Shown here piece after piece: positions 26,344 to 35,217 of a stretch of DNA of 64,000 nucleotides. Below the pieces are notes generated by a model. The model did no database searches. It was not told the origin of the DNA and worked only from the letters and a program-made list of their open reading frames with translations. Each line of letters opens with the position of its first letter. Position 1 is the first letter of the stretch. The DNA comes from Mesorhizobium onobrychidis (GTDB lineage: Bacteria > Pseudomonadota > Alphaproteobacteria > Rhizobiales > Rhizobiaceae). The DNA lies in assembly GCF_024707545.1 (NCBI RefSeq), contig NZ_CP062229.1, forward strand, positions 4,817,501 through 4,881,500, written 5' to 3'. The position numbers and the translations under genes are program-made.

Positions 26344-28590
26344 ATGAGTTGTTGCGCGCCGGGAGCCGAAGCCGCATTGCTGCTGGCGCCAGGGCGGGAG
26401 ATTGCCGAGCGCGAAATCGTGCTCGCCAGCCGCGACATGGGGGATGGCGCTTTCCAGACCCAGTTTTCGGTACCGCAAGCGCATTGCGCTGCCTGCATAG
26501 CTGCGATCGAAGGCGCGCTGCAAAGTCTCGACGGAATCATCGCGGCACGAGTGAATCTCACGTCCCGACGTGTCGCCGTGAAGTGGAGGAATGAAGGTCG
26601 TGTCCCTCCGATGTTCGACGCCCTGAAGGCTGTCGGATACGATGCCTGCCTCGCGGAGACGGAAGACGGCGCATGCGATGCCGAGTTGTCGCGGCTGCTG
26701 CGGGCCACAGCCGTGGCGGGATTCGCCGCCATGAACATCATGTTGCTGTCGGTGTCCGTCTGGTCTGGCGCAGATCAGGGAACTCGAAATGCATTTCACT
26801 TGATCTCGGCGCTGCTGGCCGTCCCCACCGTCGCCTATTCCGGACGGATATTCTTCGTTTCGGCGTGGAATTTGGCGATGAAGCGCACCGCCAGCATGGA
26901 CTTTCCCATCTCAGTCGGAATCCTGCTGGCTCTGGGCTTGAGCCTCTACGACACGTCTGTCGGAGGACCTCACGCCTATTTCGATGCGGTAACGTCGTTG
27001 ATCTTCTTTCTGCTTGTCGGGCGCACGCTTGACCATGCGATGAGGCGGAAGGCGCGGAACGCCGTCACCGGTCTTGCCCGCTTGATGCCGAGGGGGGCGG
27101 CGGTGGTCGGGGCGGACGGAAGCCGCGAGTTCCGCGACCTGACAGAAATCGAGCCGGGCGACATGATATTGGTAGCCCCCGGAGAACGCATTCCGGTGGA
27201 CGGGACGGTTGTCATGGGCGCGGGCAGCCTCGACGTTTCGGTGGTGAGCGGTGAGTCCAAGCCCGAACGCGCGCAGCCGGGCAGCGCCGTTCTTTCGGGA
27301 GCGCTAAGTCTTGATGGCGCGCTCACTGTCCGTGCCGAGCGGCGTGCACGGGATTCCTTCCTCGCCGACGTGGTCAGGCTGATGGAGGCGGCTGAGCACG
27401 GCCGCGCCCGCTATCGCCGCATCGCCGACCGCGCGGCCGCGCTCTATTCCCCTGTCATCCATCTGCTGGCGCTTGCGACTTGCGCCGCCTGGATACTGCT
27501 TACAGGCGACTGGCATCGATCGGTTACGATTGCGATTTCCGTCCTCATCATCACCTGCCCGTGCGCGCTCGGCCTTGCCGTGCCGATGGTCCAGGTCGTG
27601 GCGGCGCGCCGGCTGTTCGATCTCGGCGTCACCCTCAAGGATGGCAGCGCGCTAGAGCGCCTTGCCGAGACCGACACCGTGGTCTTCGACAAGACGGGCA
27701 CGCTCACGACGGGCGCCGCCCGCGTCGAACGGCACACGGTAGCTCCGCAAGATGTTGTGGCCGCCGCAGCACTCGCCTCCTTTTCCAGGCACCCGGTGGG
27801 GCGCGCGGTGGCCGCGATGACAGTCGCAAGAGTGGCTATCGAAGGGTTCCGCGAAGTTGCCGGGTACGGGATCGAAGGGCGCGTTGGCGAAGCGTTTTAC
27901 AGGCTAGGAAGGAAGGATTGGGTCTCCGCAAGCGTGGCCAACGTCCCGAGTGAAGCCGCCACGTGGCTTTCGAAAGACGGAAAGCTTGCGGGTTCATTTG
28001 CGATTGCCGACGAAATCCGTCCTGGCGCGACGCGTGCCATCCGAAAGCTAGCTGACCTCGGGTTGGCGACAGAGGTGCTGTCCGGCGATCGAGTGGAGGA
28101 GGCTTGCAGGGTGGCGGCTGCGTTGGGAATCTCGGAAATCCGCCACGGTGCGCTTCCCGAGGACAAGGTCGAGCGTCTGGAGGAGCTGGCGCGGTCCGGC
28201 CGCCGCATCCTTATGGTTGGAGACGGGCTGAACGATGCCCCCGCGCTCGCCACCGCGCATGTCTCAATGGCGCCCTCGTCGGCGGCAGACATCGGGCGGA
28301 ATGCTGCCGACCTTGTCTTCCTGGGCACGAGCCTGGAGGCCGTACCACATGCCATAAGAGTCGCTCGGAACGCATCCCGGCTGGTGCGGCAGAACCTCGC
28401 CCTTGCCATCGCCTACAACGTTCTGGTCGTGCCCCTCGCTGTGATGGGCCATGTTACGCCCCTTATGGCCGCTGTCGCCATGTCGACGTCATCGATTCTC
28501 GTGGTCGGAAACGCATTGCGCCTTCCGGGCGAGCCTCCGCCCGCAGGATCTCCGGCTCTTCGCAGGCTCGACTTGGCGGAGGCGGCATGA
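26344..28590 (+). CDS. ccoI: Copper-transporting P1B-type ATPase for cbb3 assembly
   Basis: A 748-residue P-type ATPase (FixI/CcoI) that supplies copper for the CuB centre. It has a Cys-rich N-terminus (MSCCAPG), a heavy-metal domain with CAAC at 48-51, the CPC membrane motif at 405-407, the phosphorylation site DKTGTLT at 449-455, and [10 protein letters not shown] near the C-terminus. Eight helices are predicted. The upstream in-frame extension lies within the DUF2189 gene, so ATG 26344 was chosen. Its stop overlaps ccoS (ATGA). Confidence 0.95.
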   Translation: MSCCAPGAEAALLLAPGREIAEREIVLASRDMGDGAFQTQFSVPQAHCAACIAAIEGALQSLDGIIAARVNLTSRRVAVKWRNEGRVPPMFDALKAVGYDACLAETEDGACDAELSRLLRATAVAGFAAMNIMLLSVSVWSGADQGTRNAFHLISALLAVPTVAYSGRIFFVSAWNLAMKRTASMDFPISVGILLALGLSLYDTSVGGPHAYFDAVTSLIFFLLVGRTLDHAMRRKARNAVTGLARLMPRGAAVVGADGSREFRDLTEIEPGDMILVAPGERIPVDGTVVMGAGSLDVSVVSGESKPERAQPGSAVLSGALSLDGALTVRAERRARDSFLADVVRLMEAAEHGRARYRRIADRAAALYSPVIHLLALATCAAWILLTGDWHRSVTIAISVLIITCPCALGLAVPMVQVVAARRLFDLGVTLKDGSALERLAETDTVVFDKTGTLTTGAARVERHTVAPQDVVAAAALASFSRHPVGRAVAAMTVARVAIEGFREVAGYGIEGRVGEAFYRLGRKDWVSASVANVPSEAATWLSKDGKLAGSFAIADEIRPGATRAIRKLADLGLATEVLSGDRVEEACRVAAALGISEIRHGALPEDKVERLEELARSGRRILMVGDGLNDAPALATAHVSMAPSSAADIGRNAADLVFLGTSLEAVPHAIRVARNASRLVRQNLALAIAYNVLVVPLAVMGHVTPLMAAVAMSTSSILVVGNALRLPGEPPPAGSPALRRLDLAEAA

Positions 28591-28853
28591 ACTATCTCGT
28601 CTGGCTTGTTCCAATTGCCTTGGGCATGGGCGTCGCGGGTCTCGCGGCGTTCCTGTGGTCGATGCGCAGCGGCCAATATGAAGATCTCGACGGAGCCGCC
28701 GAAAGGGTGCTGCTTTCAGACGCCGCGGACGTTCCCCTTCGTCAGTATGGGTGGAAAAGCGAGGCGGCCGCTCATGAGGCTCGCCCCAAGGGCGGGAAGG
28801 CGCCGACCGCCGACGGCGTTTTCTCAAGGAGCAGAACGGACGGAAGGGTTTGA
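28587..28853 (+). CDS. ccoS: cbb3-type oxidase assembly protein CcoS (extended)
   Basis: An 88-residue protein with one N-terminal helix ([22 protein letters not shown]) followed by [15 protein letters not shown], the CcoS/FixS signature. CcoS is needed for cofactor insertion into CcoN. Most CcoS proteins are about 50-60 residues, so a tail of about 30 residues rich in Arg, Lys and Ala is unusual. It overlaps ccoI by four bases. Confidence 0.9.
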   Translation: MNYLVWLVPIALGMGVAGLAAFLWSMRSGQYEDLDGAAERVLLSDAADVPLRQYGWKSEAAAHEARPKGGKAPTADGVFSRSRTDGRV

Positions 28854-28855
28854 CA

Positions 28856-28987
28856 ATGTCTCAAGCTGGTGACAGGCCGTACGACTGGGTGGCGGCGTTG
28901 GCTTTTTACTCGGGAGCCGCCGTGCTTGTCCCAAGCCTCGCCGCCTTGGTCGTTAGCCTTCTGGCGGTCGCCTTGGCATTGCTATAG
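28856..28987 (+). CDS. 43-residue membrane micro-protein at the end of the cco operon
   Basis: Reads MSQAGDRPYDWVAALAFYSG and then one long hydrophobic segment (AAVLVPSLAALVVSLLAVAL) to its stop. GGAAGGG precedes the ATG, which lies two bases after the ccoS stop. No family is recognised. Its size and place suggest an accessory oxidase peptide like CcoQ or CcoM; this is inference. Confidence 0.55.
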   Translation: MSQAGDRPYDWVAALAFYSGAAVLVPSLAALVVSLLAVALALL

Positions 28988-29146
28988 CAACGAGATGGCT
29001 GTCCTGCGTAGGGCGGCGGCTCCGCGACTGCTGGCCTCTTCAGTTGCATTCGGATGCGGACGGAGTATCCTTAAGTTTGGGCGCTGGACGTTGCTGCGCC
29101 TAGTGCTCGGGCGTCCTCGCACGAGCGAAATTGGGGAGTGGCAGGC

Positions 29147-29701
29147 ATGTCCGAGGCAATGCATCCGGCGGCGCCGCATCATCTGCCGCCTTTCATAACG
29201 GCCCCCGGCGAGACCGATGTGTTGTTCACGGGGTCGGTCATCTTCCTTGTGCTGGCCGTGATGGGGATTGGAAGTTTGTACTTCTGGCTCCATTCCTTGC
29301 CGGAGCGCATGTCCCACGGCGGCAGTCAGATCCAGTTCCAGCTGGTGGCGGTGCTGTCGCTGCTGGCGTTGTTCACCCACGTCCATGCGTTCTGGATTGC
29401 CGCGCTGTTTCTGGCGCTCGTCCCCGTGCCCGACTTCTGGACGCCCCTGGCCAGCATGGCCGACTCGCTCGCCAGGATGGCGACGGGGCGGTTTCGATCC
29501 CCCGCCGCGGAGGCGCCGTCTGAGCCGGCTCCCGAGGTGCTTGCCAACTATACGCCGGTCAAAGTGGAGGCCGTACCTCCTCCGACCCCCTTGGAGAAAG
29601 CCCGAAGCGACCCCCGCGACGAAATCGCCAAGACGCATGCGCCGGAGCCGTCCGACCGCCATCAGCGCCAGCCGGTGTCAGTGGGAGGTCATGAACGATG
29701 A
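29147..29701 (+). CDS. Membrane protein paired with HlyD-type protein
   Basis: A 184-residue protein with about three hydrophobic segments (TGSVIFLVLAVMGIGSLYFW, QLVAVLSLLALFTHVHAFW, AALFLALVPVPDFW) and a proline-rich, charged C-terminal tail likely in the cytoplasm. GGGGAG is well placed for ATG 29147; an in-frame GTG lies nine bases upstream. It overlaps the HlyD-type gene by four bases (ATGA), so the products probably act together. I cannot name a family. Confidence 0.75.
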   Translation: MSEAMHPAAPHHLPPFITAPGETDVLFTGSVIFLVLAVMGIGSLYFWLHSLPERMSHGGSQIQFQLVAVLSLLALFTHVHAFWIAALFLALVPVPDFWTPLASMADSLARMATGRFRSPAAEAPSEPAPEVLANYTPVKVEAVPPPTPLEKARSDPRDEIAKTHAPEPSDRHQRQPVSVGGHER

Positions 29702-30933
29702 TCGAGGTTCTGCTTTGTTCGGTCCTGACCGTCCTGCCCGATTTTCTCGTCCGGAGGTTCGTACAGGGAAAGAGGATTGGTCACGAGATCACGCTTTATT
29801 CGGTGTGGTATGAGCTGCGATACGGAATAACGGCGTGCATAGCCCTGACCATAGTCCTTTTGACGCTCATTCTTTACTATCATCCGTCGACGTCGAGCGC
29901 GGTTTCGTTCTTCCGCACAATTCCCATCCTTCCCGAAGGCTCCGGCCGCGTCGAGGAAGTCTATGTGGGCATAAGGGACAAGGTCGAGGCTGGCCAGCGC
30001 ATCTTCAGGCTTGACAGCTCGGAGCAGGAAGCGGCGCTCGAGACCGCGCGACGGCGCATATCGGAGATAGACGCTGGTTTCGAATTGGCCAAGACCGAAC
30101 TGGTTGGGGCCGACGCCCGCATTCAGGAAGCGCAGAGCGCCTATCAGCAGGCCCTGGACGAATTCGAAACCAAGAGCGAGCTTCAACGGCGAAACGCCAG
30201 CACGGTCGCGCAGCGCGAGATCGAGAGGCTCGCCAATATCGTGGAAGGGCGGCAGGCCGCCGTTTCCGCCGTCGTGGCGAGCAAGCAGTCAGTCGAATCA
30301 CAGATTTCGTCCGTGCTGCCGGCGCAGAAAAAGAGCGCCGAGGCGGCGCTTGCCCAGGCCCAGGTCGAACTGGACAAGACCGTCGTCTACGCCGGGGTCG
30401 CCGGTACGCTGGAGCAATTCACCCTGCGAAAGGGAGACATCGTCAATCCCTTTATGCGGCCCGCCGGCGTTCTGATACCGGCGGAAGCCGGAAGGAAGGC
30501 GCTTATAGGGGGCTTCAGCCAGCTCGAAGCCCAGGTGATGAAGGTCGGCATGGTTGCCGAAGCGACTTGTATTTCGATGCCTCTGACGATCATTCCGATG
30601 GTGGTCACCGAGGTTCAGGATCTCATCTCGACCGGTCAGGTTCGGATGTCGGATCAGTTGATCGACGCCCAACAGGTGGTCCGGCCCGGAACGATCACCG
30701 TCTTTCTGGAGCCGCTGTTCGCGGGAGGGTTCGATGGCGTGCCTCCAGGCAGCAGTTGCATCGCCAACGCCTACACCAACAATCACGACCGACTTGCCGA
30801 GGAAGATTTGGGCACAGCGCACTGGCTGTTCCTGCACGTCATAGATACGGTCGGGCTGGTGCATGCGATCATATTGAGATTCCAGGCGCTCCTTCTTCCG
30901 GTGCAAACACTCGTCTTTTCGGGCGGGCATTGA
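29698..30933 (+). CDS. HlyD/EmrA-like membrane fusion protein
   Basis: A 411-residue periplasmic adaptor. One membrane helix near residues 42-63 is followed by a first lipoyl half (GSGRVEEVYVGIRDKVEAGQ), a long alpha-helical hairpin (about 110-225), the second lipoyl half (TVVYAGVAGTLEQFTLRKGD) and a beta-barrel domain. Such proteins bridge an inner-membrane pump to the outer membrane, but no ABC, MFS or RND pump is adjacent. The partner is the overlapping upstream membrane protein, an arrangement like the YiaV/YibH group. Substrate unknown. Confidence 0.85.
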   Translation: MIEVLLCSVLTVLPDFLVRRFVQGKRIGHEITLYSVWYELRYGITACIALTIVLLTLILYYHPSTSSAVSFFRTIPILPEGSGRVEEVYVGIRDKVEAGQRIFRLDSSEQEAALETARRRISEIDAGFELAKTELVGADARIQEAQSAYQQALDEFETKSELQRRNASTVAQREIERLANIVEGRQAAVSAVVASKQSVESQISSVLPAQKKSAEAALAQAQVELDKTVVYAGVAGTLEQFTLRKGDIVNPFMRPAGVLIPAEAGRKALIGGFSQLEAQVMKVGMVAEATCISMPLTIIPMVVTEVQDLISTGQVRMSDQLIDAQQVVRPGTITVFLEPLFAGGFDGVPPGSSCIANAYTNNHDRLAEEDLGTAHWLFLHVIDTVGLVHAIILRFQALLLPVQTLVFSGGH

Positions 30934-31080
30934 GGAACCGACGCGCCGTCGAACATGCGGCCAAAGGAAATACCGTCATGTGCACCAAAGTGCGATCTTA
31001 AGCTCGCTATGGCCGTTCGTGCTTAAATGGAACGGGATTTGAACCGACATAACGCGGAGCAACAACGACGTCTCAAGGGA

Positions 31081-31419
31081 TCAATGCGGCAAGTCATACG
31101 CTTGGCCTGCCGACCTTAGTTGCTCAAGTGTTTTTCCGGCGCAACTTCCCGACCAATCTCCGCCAACTGGCTCGGCCTTGCCTCGTATGGTGATTGTGCC
31201 GGCCTGATTGTCGGGGGTTATATAAACGGCAACCCCGTCTGGACCAATTTTGGACAAGTAGTAAGCACGAACGATGCCGCTTAATTCACAACGCACCAAG
31301 AAAGGAAAGTCCTCGAACGATCCCTCTTGGGCATGTGCTTCAGGGCTATACATGCAGGCAAGCGACGATTGCGCAATGACAGCGAAAACTGTTCCTGTAA
31401 ATAGCCAACGAGCCTTCAT
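31081..31419 (-). CDS. Small secreted protein of unknown function
   Basis: A 112-residue protein with an apparent signal peptide (KARWLFTGTVFAVIAQSSLA, cysteine following). The mature part has two cysteines (VRCELSG, SGSCAGK) that could form a disulfide, and the segment IVRAYYLSKIGPDGVAVYI. AAGGATA precedes the ATG at 31419. A tandem 17-bp duplication lies upstream. Similar short secreted proteins are common in rhizobia; no function can be assigned. Confidence 0.65.
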   Translation of the reverse strand: MKARWLFTGTVFAVIAQSSLACMYSPEAHAQEGSFEDFPFLVRCELSGIVRAYYLSKIGPDGVAVYITPDNQAGTITIRGKAEPVGGDWSGSCAGKTLEQLRSAGQAYDLPH

Positions 31420-31437
31420 GCGAATATCCTTCCTAGG

Positions 31438-31471
31438 CCAAATATACACCATTGCCAAATATACACCATTG
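31438..31471. repeat. Tandem duplication, 2 x 17 bp
   Basis: CCAAATATACACCATTG occurs twice back to back, 19 bases upstream of the small secreted protein gene. It may be a slippage duplication that alters the promoter. Confidence 0.8.
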
Positions 31472-31538
31472 ATTGCCGTTCCTTGACCACCGGTTCCGAA
31501 TAAGCTCGATGGCGCTTCGCCACTCGTCACCGACACGA

Positions 31539-32375
31539 TCAATGCGAAAGCATTATCGGCAGCCGGACGTCCGACAGGATGCCTTTCGTGGCCCCACCGA
31601 GCACGAAATCCCTCAGTCTGGTGTGACCGAACGCTCCCATGATCATCAGGTCGGCGCCGATTTCGATCGCTCGCTCCTGAAGCGACACCTCGACCGGGCA
31701 ATCCTCGGATACGAATGGCATGGCCTCGGCTGACAGCCCGCGTAGGTTCAGCCCTTGAGCCAAGCGTTGGGCGGCGTCCGTCTCCTGCAGGGACTTCTCG
31801 CCCGTCACGGTGAGCACCGTAATCTTGGAAGCGCGGCGCAACACCTGATGTGCATCCGCCACGGCGCGAGCCGCAACACGGCTGCCGTCCCAGGCAATAG
31901 CAACGCTGTGCAGCTTCGTGACAGGCTCGACCTCTGGCAGAAGGATCGTCGGCCTTCCCGACCCGAAGATAATGGCCTGCGCGGTCGTCCTGCTCGTGGG
32001 GTTGTTCGCCTCCCAGGCGCAGAGAACGAGATCATAGTAACGCGCTTGAATTGCAGCGGTGTCATTCAGCAAGGGAGCGTTCGACGCGACCGCGTCTGTG
32101 GTTGAGTCCACGCCTGCCCGTTTCGCTTCCAGCACAACCTTTGCTAGAAACGCTTCGCCGCGATCCCGGCACAGCGCTTCGGCCTCCCGCGTCATTTTGG
32201 GGACGTCGACCAGCCTCCGCGACAGCGCATTCGAGATGTTTCGGATCTCTACGTTGATGGCCAACGCATGCAGTTGCGCGCCGAGGGCCGCCGCCATCGC
32301 GACCGCCCTGGGCACTACCATTTCAGGGTTGGGTTCGGGATAGGTGATAACAGGAAGCAGGGCTATCGTTTTCAC
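31539..32375 (-). CDS. Universal stress protein UspA family
   Basis: A 278-residue two-domain Usp protein. The second domain carries the ATP-binding signature: MGAFGHTRLRDFVLGGATKG fits the G-2x-G-9x-G-(S/T) pattern. The first half is divergent. AAGGAGG is ideally placed before the GTG at 32375, so that start was chosen over an ATG further upstream. Usp genes often accompany microaerobic respiration genes in rhizobia, which fits the nearby cbb3 operon. Confidence 0.9.
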   Translation of the reverse strand: MKTIALLPVITYPEPNPEMVVPRAVAMAAALGAQLHALAINVEIRNISNALSRRLVDVPKMTREAEALCRDRGEAFLAKVVLEAKRAGVDSTTDAVASNAPLLNDTAAIQARYYDLVLCAWEANNPTSRTTAQAIIFGSGRPTILLPEVEPVTKLHSVAIAWDGSRVAARAVADAHQVLRRASKITVLTVTGEKSLQETDAAQRLAQGLNLRGLSAEAMPFVSEDCPVEVSLQERAIEIGADLMIMGAFGHTRLRDFVLGGATKGILSDVRLPIMLSH

Positions 32376-32454
32376 TAGGGACCTCCTTCTGAATGCAGGG
32401 TACGCGACAGCCATCTAGTCCCAAAGCACTCATCCGGCATGTGCATGGGTCCGC

Positions 32455-33411
32455 TCACTCGCCCGGATCGTTGACCACGGCCCAACCGTCATCGGGATCG
32501 AACGCCGTGATCTTTTCGGCGAGCGCCGCCGTATCGGGCCCGAGATCCTTTTCGTAGACTGTGCCGTACTGGTTTACGACGAAGGTCATGATGCCTGTGC
32601 GGTCGTATTCGGCAGGCATCGCGATCAGCCCAAAGCCGGCGATCATGTTGCCGTTGATGACGTAGTCGTACTGGCCGCCGGCGACGTTAGCGCCTTGACC
32701 GTTCAATATGCGGTAGCGGTATCCGAAATAGCCGTCCTCGGCGGCCGTCGCCAACTCGGCCTGGCTGATCAGCGAACCGAACGGGCTTTCCGGCACGCCG
32801 TCGCCGGGTTCCCAATAGAGCCCGTCATATGTCCCGGGCGTGCTGATCAACTTCTGAGCATATTCGCCGACGCCATCCTCGTCCCAGTCGGTTTCCTTGT
32901 AATCCTCCTGGGCCTCGACATAGGCGCGCAGGTTGGCGACGGTGGTCAGCTCGTTCTCGCCGATCCTGCGGTTGATGACTTCTTCCAGCCCGGCGATGGT
33001 ATCGAACGCCCATTTGCCCTCTGTCTGCACGACAGGGAATGGAAACGGCCATACCTGGTTACCAAGAAGAAGCGAGCGGCGGTCGGATGCCAGTTCCTTG
33101 ACGGCGATGGCCTTCGCCGCCTCTTCGCGGATTTCCGGAAAGCTCGCCTCCACTTCCTTCGACTTCAGCACTTCGCTGGGCGACAGTCCGAGAAGCGAGG
33201 CGACGGCCTCCTTGTCATCTTCCTCCAGCGCTTTGCGGAACGCCTCGACGAGTTCGTCGACTGTTGCGAACGGCGTGGGCGTCTCGCCGATGAAGGCATC
33301 GAAATCCTGCGTGGTGCTGGTCTGTGCTTCCTGGGCGCCGCCGGCCGAAAGTGCGGGAACGCCGAGCGAAAGTGCGAGAGTTGCGGTAATGAGGTATCGG
33401 ATCATGATCAT
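32455..33411 (-). CDS. DUF2950 family secreted protein
   Basis: A 318-residue exported protein with a signal peptide (IRYLITATLALSLGVPALSA). The mature part matches DUF2950: LLLGNQVWPFPFPVV, YDGLYWEPGDGVPESPFG and GYFGYRYRILNGQG. Function unknown. It lies downstream of the DUF3300 gene on the same strand, 42 bases away; these two families commonly occur as a pair. Two ATGs six bases apart are possible; AGGAAC favours 33411. Confidence 0.85.
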   Translation of the reverse strand: MIMIRYLITATLALSLGVPALSAGGAQEAQTSTTQDFDAFIGETPTPFATVDELVEAFRKALEEDDKEAVASLLGLSPSEVLKSKEVEASFPEIREEAAKAIAVKELASDRRSLLLGNQVWPFPFPVVQTEGKWAFDTIAGLEEVINRRIGENELTTVANLRAYVEAQEDYKETDWDEDGVGEYAQKLISTPGTYDGLYWEPGDGVPESPFGSLISQAELATAAEDGYFGYRYRILNGQGANVAGGQYDYVINGNMIAGFGLIAMPAEYDRTGIMTFVVNQYGTVYEKDLGPDTAALAEKITAFDPDDGWAVVNDPGE

Positions 33412-33453
33412 GTTCCTGAAATAAACCGGATGTCGCACACGATACGGCAGTTG

Positions 33454-34872
33454 CTACCGGCGTCCTCCGCCTCCGCCTCGTCCGCCTCCGCCTCGTCCGC
33501 CTCCGCCTCGTCCGCCTCCGCCCCCTCCTCTTCCACCTCTGCTCTGCACCTGGCGATGGCCGCCACCCCGGCTATAGGCGCCGCGGTTCGAATGGTTGGT
33601 CGCAACCCTGCCGGGCCGCGGATTTCCCATCGCCGACGGCTTGCGCGGACGATTGTCGGCGCGCGCAGCCGGCTTTTTCCTGGAGGACTTTTTCTGAGCG
33701 ACTTTCTTGGCCGCGGGCTTGTTGACCGCCGGCTTCGCCTTCCTGTGCTGGTCCGAGACGCGCTTTGCGTCGGGCCGCTTCGTCCCCGACTTCGGCAGCT
33801 TGGCCTGCGGCCGGTCCTTCAAACCCTCGGCGACGTTCTTGCGGACATCCTTGCCCTTGAGATCATGCGCCCGCGCCTGCTTGCCCTTGCCCGACTCCCG
33901 GCGGTCCTTGGCCTTGCTGGCAATGTTGTTGAAGTCCTTGCTCTTCAGGTTCTGCTTGAGCTTGTCGCGGTCGATGTTCGCGTTCTTGAGATTGATCTTG
34001 TCGCGGTCGATGTTCTTGAGATCGAGGTCCTTCAGTCTGTCGATGTCGATATTGTCGATGTCGATATTGTCGAAATCGATATCGATGTTGTCGCCGATAT
34101 CGACGTCGAGATCCACGTCGCCGCCCCAGGTTCCCCAGTCGTCCCAGTCGACCACAGCGGCCCACATCGCACCGGTGGCAAGCGCGGCCCAGTAGGGCGC
34201 CGTCGGATAGTAGTAGGAGGGGTACGGGTCGTAGGCGATCGGGTCGCCCGCTATGACGTAGTCGGGCTCGTACAGCATTTCGGGGGGATAGGTCGGGATA
34301 TAGACGGTCTGCGGATCAGCAGACCTGATAACGACATTGTCGCCTTCGTTGACAACCTGCACCTGTTCCGTCGTCTTCAAGTAGTTCTTGGCCACGGCCT
34401 CGTCGCGCAACTGCTGGATGGCGACGAGCATATCCTTCTGCTGGTTGGCGGCCGCATCCCCCAACTGCTCGGTCCACTCCAGATCGTCGTTCATCATCTT
34501 CACGATCTCGGGATAATTGAGCAGCGAGATCACGCTGCCATCCCATTTGTCGCTCGGCTCGAGGTCGGGAGACTTCGCCTTTTCGTCGAGAAAGCGGGCC
34601 GCCTGCACGATCTGCAGCGGATAGAGCGAAGCCGCGATGGTGAGCGCGACGAGATCGTCGGGATAAAGCGCGATCGGCGCGGTCAGAACCTTCAATTCGT
34701 CGAGCGTGAGAGGAGCAGGCTCCTCGGTGGCGGCGGCCGGTTCGCTGTCGACCGCCGGTCGGGGAGTGGGCGTGGGCGTTTGTGCGTAGGCTGGCGCACC
34801 CACCGCCGGCGAAAGCATCAGGAGGGCCGCAAGGCCGACTGAAACGAGGCCGAACCTGGAACAATGGGTCAT
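33454..34872 (-). CDS. DUF3300 family secreted protein with low-complexity tail
   Basis: A 472-residue exported protein. After a signal peptide (LVSVGLAALLMLSPAVGA), the DUF3300 domain covers about residues 50-240 (LTAPIALYPDDLVALTIAAS, QTVYIPTYPPEMLYEPDYV). Then come an Asp/Ile/Asn-rich repeat (DNIDIDF-like units), a Lys/Arg-rich region and a Gly/Arg-rich C-terminus. The acidic, then basic, then RGG-like order is striking for an envelope protein. It forms a likely operon with DUF2950. Function unknown. Confidence 0.85.
   Translation of the reverse strand: MTHCSRFGLVSVGLAALLMLSPAVGAPAYAQTPTPTPRPAVDSEPAAATEEPAPLTLDELKVLTAPIALYPDDLVALTIAASLYPLQIVQAARFLDEKAKSPDLEPSDKWDGSVISLLNYPEIVKMMNDDLEWTEQLGDAAANQQKDMLVAIQQLRDEAVAKNYLKTTEQVQVVNEGDNVVIRSADPQTVYIPTYPPEMLYEPDYVIAGDPIAYDPYPSYYYPTAPYWAALATGAMWAAVVDWDDWGTWGGDVDLDVDIGDNIDIDFDNIDIDNIDIDRLKDLDLKNIDRDKINLKNANIDRDKLKQNLKSKDFNNIASKAKDRRESGKGKQARAHDLKGKDVRKNVAEGLKDRPQAKLPKSGTKRPDAKRVSDQHRKAKPAVNKPAAKKVAQKKSSRKKPAARADNRPRKPSAMGNPRPGRVATNHSNRGAYSRGGGHRQVQSRGGRGGGGGGRGGGGRGGGGRGGGGGRR
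33466..33525. repeat. 15-bp tandem repeat encoding the Gly-rich C-terminus of the DUF3300 protein
   Basis: TCCGCCTCCGCCTCG occurs three times without a break, with a partial fourth copy. It encodes RGGGG-type units on the minus strand. The number of units is likely to vary between strains by slippage, without shifting the frame. Confidence 0.8.
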
Positions 34873-34902
34873 CTGGCTGCTCCTACGGTAGCGATCGCCG
34901 AG

Positions 34903-35217
34903 CTATTTCTTTTGCACGGCGTCGAAAGTGTCGACGTAGCTCCGCCCAACCGCACGTACGGCGCGACCTATGTCGTCATGGATATCGTCCTGGAGATTGA
35001 CGAAGGAGACACGCACGCTCCAGTTGGGAGCATCGAAACCCCCGCCATTGAGCAGCACGATCGAGTGGTCCTCCGCCAGGCGATAGACCAGGTCCAGTGG
35101 ATGAACGTTCTTCTTCAGCCACGTAACCATTTCCTCGCCTTGGTATTTGCGCAGCCAGAACTCGAAATCGAGGGTTCCGCAGTACGCCGCAGAATTCGCG
35201 TTGGGCTGAACATCCAG
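34903..35217 (-). pseudogene. C-terminal remnant of aspartate 4-decarboxylase
   Basis: The frame encodes the last 100 residues or so of a PLP-dependent aspartate 4-decarboxylase (AspD/AsdA type): WLKKNVHPLDLVYRLAEDHS, VLLNGGGFDAPNWSVRVSF and IGRAVRAVGRSYVDTFDAV are recognisable. The PLP-binding core and N-terminus are missing and unrelated sequence precedes it. It lies near, but opposite to, a broken aspT gene, its usual partner, so the whole aspartate-alanine exchange module has decayed. Confidence 0.75.

Noticed and set aside
32695..34842. A 715-codon open frame on the plus strand
   Set aside because: It is antisense to DUF2950/DUF3300 genes; its length comes from GC-rich repeats, and the minus-strand proteins have signal peptides and family matches.
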